Positions 56,881-60,230 of a stretch of 60,230 nt of DNA are shown piece after piece. The notes beneath the pieces were generated by a model, which searched no databases, had not been told where the DNA came from, and saw only the letters and a list, made by a program, of their open reading frames with translations. The position numbers and the translations under genes were made by a program. The stretch lies in the NCBI GenBank assembly GCA_913063125.1, contig CAJXZM010000012.1, forward strand, positions 1 to 60,230, given 5' to 3'. The stretch comes from an uncultured Gammaproteobacteria bacterium. Lineage in GTDB: Bacteria; Pseudomonadota; Gammaproteobacteria; Pseudomonadales; Ketobacteraceae. The first letter of the stretch is position 1, and the number at the start of each line of letters is the position of its first letter.

Positions 56881-57798
56881 TTATGCTGCAGCCTTGGATT
56901 TTATTTCTGCTAACATTCGATCCAATTCAGGGCGCCATTCTTTTATTAAGTTACTGTTATCATCTTTCCAAGGATGAAAATCAAACTTAAAATACTCCAA
57001 AAGAAAAGGAGCTGATTTACGTAAATACCCTGACTTCTTTCCAAGACCAAACATCCACCACAAACCTTTAGCAGTACCAGAAAAGCTAAAGTTCTTTCTA
57101 TCTTCAATCATAAATAGGGCCGTTCCATAAGACACAAAAACACTCAGGAATGCTAATGCTATTGCATAGCCATAAACCCTACGTGCATAACTTCCATCTA
57201 CGGCTTCAAATAAATCATACGTCACTGCTTTATGTTCAATTTCTTCAATTGCATGCCAAACCCATATTGGACGTACCGCAGGGTCAACTTGATTGATAAT
57301 ATCGGGATTACGTAGAACCATATCACCAAACAAAGCGGTTAAATGTTCCGCTGCTCCAGTGATAGCCATCTGATCTTTTTCTGGCATCCCTTTGACCAAC
57401 GGCACCCACCATTCGATAAACGCTTCCAGCTTATCAACAGGAATCCCTCGTTTGACCATAAAATCATTAATAATTGAGTGTTCATTTGAATGGTGTGCTT
57501 CTTGACCAATAAATCCGCCACAATCTTTATTAAGCGCTTTATTTTCAGAAATATCTGCACGAAAAAGTCGTACACTATGGATCATAAAACTTTCACCCTC
57601 TGGAAAAATAGCTGAAAATGCGGTCAAAAAATGGGTTAAGAAAGAGTTATTATCAAACCAATACGTTGGCGTAGCATCATCCAACTTCATGCCTAATGGT
57701 TTGGGCTTAATTGACACAGAGTCGGGGCGTAATGCTTTTGCATACCAAGTTAATGTATTTGTTGCTGACTTTAATGTGTTTGTTGCTGACATATTCAT
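56881..57798 (-). CDS. PF10118-type predicted metal-dependent hydrolase
   Basis: 305 aa from the ATG at 57798, which has AAGG nine bases upstream; two other in-frame ATGs lie within 15 bases. The conserved acid/His pattern of the family is present: FPEGESFMIHSVRLFR, GFIGQEAHHSNEH, ITGAAEHLTALFGD and WVWHAIEEIEHKAVTYD. Together these suggest a ferritin-like di-metal centre of four helices. A hydrophobic segment (VYGYAIALAFLSVFVSYGTALFM) may contact the membrane. The family is annotated as metal-dependent hydrolase without firm biochemistry. The N-terminus carries a 7-residue tandem duplication (SATNTLK, SATNTLT). It is common beside lipid and sterol catabolic genes in marine bacteria (family knowledge). 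Confidence 0.85.
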   Translation of the reverse strand: MNMSATNTLKSATNTLTWYAKALRPDSVSIKPKPLGMKLDDATPTYWFDNNSFLTHFLTAFSAIFPEGESFMIHSVRLFRADISENKALNKDCGGFIGQEAHHSNEHSIINDFMVKRGIPVDKLEAFIEWWVPLVKGMPEKDQMAITGAAEHLTALFGDMVLRNPDIINQVDPAVRPIWVWHAIEEIEHKAVTYDLFEAVDGSYARRVYGYAIALAFLSVFVSYGTALFMIEDRKNFSFSGTAKGLWWMFGLGKKSGYLRKSAPFLLEYFKFDFHPWKDDNSNLIKEWRPELDRMLAEIKSKAAA

Positions 57799-57861
57799 AA
57801 TCATTAACCTTTGAATTGCTTCTGAATGGATTACTTTTTTTTCGCTAAGAAACACGAAAGC

Positions 57862-58773
57862 TTACTTTACAAGAGATGCCTCTTTGTTCTCAGATGCCAA
57901 AACTGCAACGCCTAACGCAGAGTCTTTCGACGACCCTCTGTTGGCTTCTTGATAGGATATAGCCAATGCATTTTTAAGCCGGTAATCTCCAGCCAATCTC
58001 CATTCCAATAAGGGTTGTGCTACACCTCTCAATAATAAAACAGCCCCCAGCCAACGCGGTGCCCACATACGCGATGAACGTCGCTGAATACCTTTCTCAA
58101 TAACATCAACTGCATCGGACAAAGGAGCTGGCTTACGAACAAAATCAGGTACCATGAGTTCCATCTTTGCTAACGCAGGGTGCATTTTTCCACCTTTAAC
58201 CAGATCGGTATCAATGGCTCCAAAATACGCACAACCCACACCCACACCTTCTGCGCTTAATTCAATTCGAAGGCTATCTGTTAATGCCTCTACAGCAGCT
58301 TTAGACGCAGCGTACGCTCCCATCAACGGCCCATGGGTTAATGCCGCCATCGATGCAACCGTTAACACATAACCTTTACTTTCTCTTAAATGTGGCAAGC
58401 AGGCATGTAATGTATTCCAGACACCAAACAAATTCACATTCAATGTTCTCTCAATTCCCTCTGGCGCAACCCCTGACAAAGGTGATACATGATAAATCCC
58501 AGCATTAGCTATGACGACATCAAGTCCACCAAATGACTCGACGACTTGATCCACAGCACTTTCCACCGCAGTTTTATCACTAACATCCGCTTCAAAATAA
58601 ATCGCACCTTCACCTAACTCATTGGCAACACGTTCGAGCTGAAGAACCTCAAGTCCAACTAAAGCAACCTTTGCGCCTTGTTCATGCAATCGTCTTGCTA
58701 CAGCGGCACCAATCCCTCTTGCTGCGCCAGTGACAAGAATTCTCTTGCCTTTCATTTTGAATTTTCTAGCCAT
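57862..58773 (-). CDS. Short-chain dehydrogenase/reductase
   Basis: 303 aa classical SDR with a C-terminal extension of about 50 residues. The cofactor motif is TGAARGIG at 15-22, NAG is at 90-92, and the catalytic Ser141, Tyr154 and Lys158 sit in VASMAAL and YAASK. It is an oxidoreductase on an alcohol/ketone pair. It starts two bases after the stop of the monooxygenase gene, so the two probably act in sequence: alcohol to ketone, then oxygen insertion (inference). Confidence 0.92.
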   Translation of the reverse strand: MARKFKMKGKRILVTGAARGIGAAVARRLHEQGAKVALVGLEVLQLERVANELGEGAIYFEADVSDKTAVESAVDQVVESFGGLDVVIANAGIYHVSPLSGVAPEGIERTLNVNLFGVWNTLHACLPHLRESKGYVLTVASMAALTHGPLMGAYAASKAAVEALTDSLRIELSAEGVGVGCAYFGAIDTDLVKGGKMHPALAKMELMVPDFVRKPAPLSDAVDVIEKGIQRRSSRMWAPRWLGAVLLLRGVAQPLLEWRLAGDYRLKNALAISYQEANRGSSKDSALGVAVLASENKEASLVK

Positions 58774-58775
58774 GA

Positions 58776-60230
58776 TTAATCCACCTGCTCAACAGAGTTC
58801 ACAACATATTTATTGACATCAAACTTCCTTGAATTCCAACGATGCATAAAACTCCAACTTGGCCACAAGCCTGCGTTTCCGCCCTCTGCATTTTGGAAAT
58901 AACTATTACAACCTCCTGAGACCCACGATGTTTTCTGGCTACGCTCATTGACTTGATTCGTAAACGCGTCCAACACATCTTCACGCACATCTACGTTTTT
59001 CAGCCCTTTCTCACGCATCGTCTTAACTGCATTAGTAATATAGCCGGCCTGAGTTTCTAACATAAACACTGCAGACTGGTTACCAGCCGCAGAGAAAGGC
59101 CCCATCATCATAAATAAATTCGGGAATCCAGCGATAGATGTTCCCATAAAGGCACGAGGGCGAGAGCCGAAGTATTCCGCCAGAGACGTGCCAGTTTTAC
59201 CAAATAATTTACCGCTAATTTGATGAGGGGAACGAAATCCTGTCGCATAGATTAGCGTATCAATCTCATGCTCAACCCCTTCTGAATCAACAATTCCTTT
59301 TTCAGTTATTTCTTCAATTCCAGAACAAACTAAATCCACATTTTCTTCTTGTAACGATAGGAAATACTTACTGCTAAATACGGGGCGTTTGCAGCCAAAG
59401 CGATAAGTAGGAGATAGTTTTTCTCGTAGATCTTTATCTTTAACTTGCTTGAACAAGTGGTACCTTGCTGCCGCCTCGAAGGGGACAAGAAATCGCGAGT
59501 CGACAAACTGAGGTAACCCCACTAAACCTTCGTAAGCCGTATACCACGCGGCTCTAATCCCACGCTGTAAAAAAGGCACATAACGAACCGCGGCTCGCTT
59601 TAACGTTGACGTTGCTATATCAACTCTTGGTAATACATGGCTAGGTGTTCTTTGAAAAACGGTTAAATGCTCTACCTCAGTTTGAATCTCTGGAACAATC
59701 TGTATAGCCGTGGCCCCAGTTCCCACAATAGCGACCTTCTTTCCTTTAATATCATAATCATGATCCCAATGAAGCGAATGAAAAGACGACCCTTTGAAAG
59801 ATTCAGCGCCCTTAAACTCTGGGATTACCGCTTCACCAAATGGCCCAGTAGCCGTAACTAAAACGCTGCAGGTATATTTTCCTTGGCTTGTTACTAGCGA
59901 CCATTGCTCTGCTTTCTTATCCCAAGTGGCTTTTATTAACTCGTGGTCAAACCGAATGTTAGGGTACAAGTCAAAGTCTTTTGCCACGCCTTTGAGATAA
60001 CCAAATATTTCTGACTGATTCCCATGTGTCTGCGCCCATGAAGGGTTTGGCGCGAAAGAATATGAATATAGGTTTGATGCTACATCACAAGCACATCCAG
60101 GGTAGGTATTATCACGCCACGTTCCGCCCACCTCTTTAGCTCGTTCAAATATATGATAATCCTCAATACCAGCTTCCTGAAGCTTGACTGCTAGTGCCAT
60201 TCCTCCAAACCCAGCTCCTATTATCACTAC
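58776..60230 (-). CDS. Flavin-containing Baeyer-Villiger-type monooxygenase (5' end outside window)
   Basis: About 484 codons are visible and the frame is still open at the window edge. The GTG at 60227 is within the first FAD-binding strand (VVIIGAGFGG), so about 10-20 N-terminal residues are missing. Two Rossmann motifs are present: GAGFGGM (FAD) and GTGATAIQ (NADPH). The Baeyer-Villiger fingerprint FxGxxxHxxxWD is met by FKGSSFHSLHWD at about residues 142-153, and ATGF precedes the C-terminal region. Such enzymes convert ketones to esters or lactones with O2 and NADPH. It is the first visible gene of the five-gene minus-strand cluster. Confidence 0.92.
   Translation of the reverse strand, partial: VVIIGAGFGGMALAVKLQEAGIEDYHIFERAKEVGGTWRDNTYPGCACDVASNLYSYSFAPNPSWAQTHGNQSEIFGYLKGVAKDFDLYPNIRFDHELIKATWDKKAEQWSLVTSQGKYTCSVLVTATGPFGEAVIPEFKGAESFKGSSFHSLHWDHDYDIKGKKVAIVGTGATAIQIVPEIQTEVEHLTVFQRTPSHVLPRVDIATSTLKRAAVRYVPFLQRGIRAAWYTAYEGLVGLPQFVDSRFLVPFEAAARYHLFKQVKDKDLREKLSPTYRFGCKRPVFSSKYFLSLQEENVDLVCSGIEEITEKGIVDSEGVEHEIDTLIYATGFRSPHQISGKLFGKTGTSLAEYFGSRPRAFMGTSIAGFPNLFMMMGPFSAAGNQSAVFMLETQAGYITNAVKTMREKGLKNVDVREDVLDAFTNQVNERSQKTSWVSGGCNSYFQNAEGGNAGLWPSWSFMHRWNSRKFDVNKYVVNSVEQVD

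Overview
The window looks like a chromosomal segment of a marine, heterotrophic gammaproteobacterium. Three things point that way. One is the block dnaX–ybaB–recR–rnd–ycgL–ycgN with a 4.5S RNA gene upstream. Another is the presence of glnS, ETF-QO, a DUF1285 protein, FadL-type porins and YfiR. The third is the lipid and hydrocarbon-type catabolic genes at the right end. Base composition is AT-leaning and even by eye. I see no tRNA or rRNA genes, prophage, IS element, integrase or CRISPR array. The species cannot be fixed; relatives of Marinobacter, Hahella, Oleiphilus or Ketobacter are plausible (inference).

Layout. 1-1968: end of a hybrid histidine kinase cut by the window edge. 2008-13629, all on the minus strand: dnaX, ybaB, recR, rnd, ycgL, ycgN, a small membrane protein, a large VWA protein, a HIT protein, a YafJ-type amidotransferase, a DUF1631 protein and a PilZ protein. 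13899-14012: ffs (4.5S RNA). 14171-22075: a secreted protein, glnS, a FadL-family porin, a lipoprotein hydrolase and ETF-QO, followed by a striking 28-bp-arm bidirectional terminator. 22154-28203: a signalling and motility block with DUF1285, a CHASE8 hybrid kinase overlapping a YfiR gene, a receiver-like protein lacking its phosphoacceptor Asp, and a lone short flagellin. 28437-32541: Fe-dependent alcohol dehydrogenase, aldehyde dehydrogenase and a glutamine-synthetase-like amine ligase. 32574-45948: DUF342/FapA, amidase, PhnA-like protein, SulP transporter, a tandem thioredoxin-fold protein, a TerB-like protein, a soluble REC-REC-kinase, mobB, a dicarboxylate symporter and an MMPL exporter. 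46064-52640: a crotonase, then a three-gene SMC complex, mksF-mksE-mksB (JetA-JetB-JetC of Wadjet), with no nuclease gene beside it. 52962-53969: GAPDH. 54015-60230: a five-gene minus-strand cluster of acyl-CoA dehydrogenase, acyl-CoA synthetase, PF10118 hydrolase, SDR and Baeyer-Villiger-type monooxygenase; the last is cut by the right edge.

How the genes fit together. A c-di-GMP and phosphorelay theme runs through the left half: PilZ with DUF1631, YfiR with a CHASE8 kinase, DUF342, and three hybrid kinases. A lipid or hydrophobic-substrate theme is spread over FadL, ETF-QO (which takes electrons from acyl-CoA dehydrogenases), the crotonase, the MMPL exporter and the right-hand cluster. The best candidates for something little described are the nuclease-less SMC operon, the YfiR/CHASE8 kinase operon and the monooxygenase/PF10118/acyl-CoA cluster.
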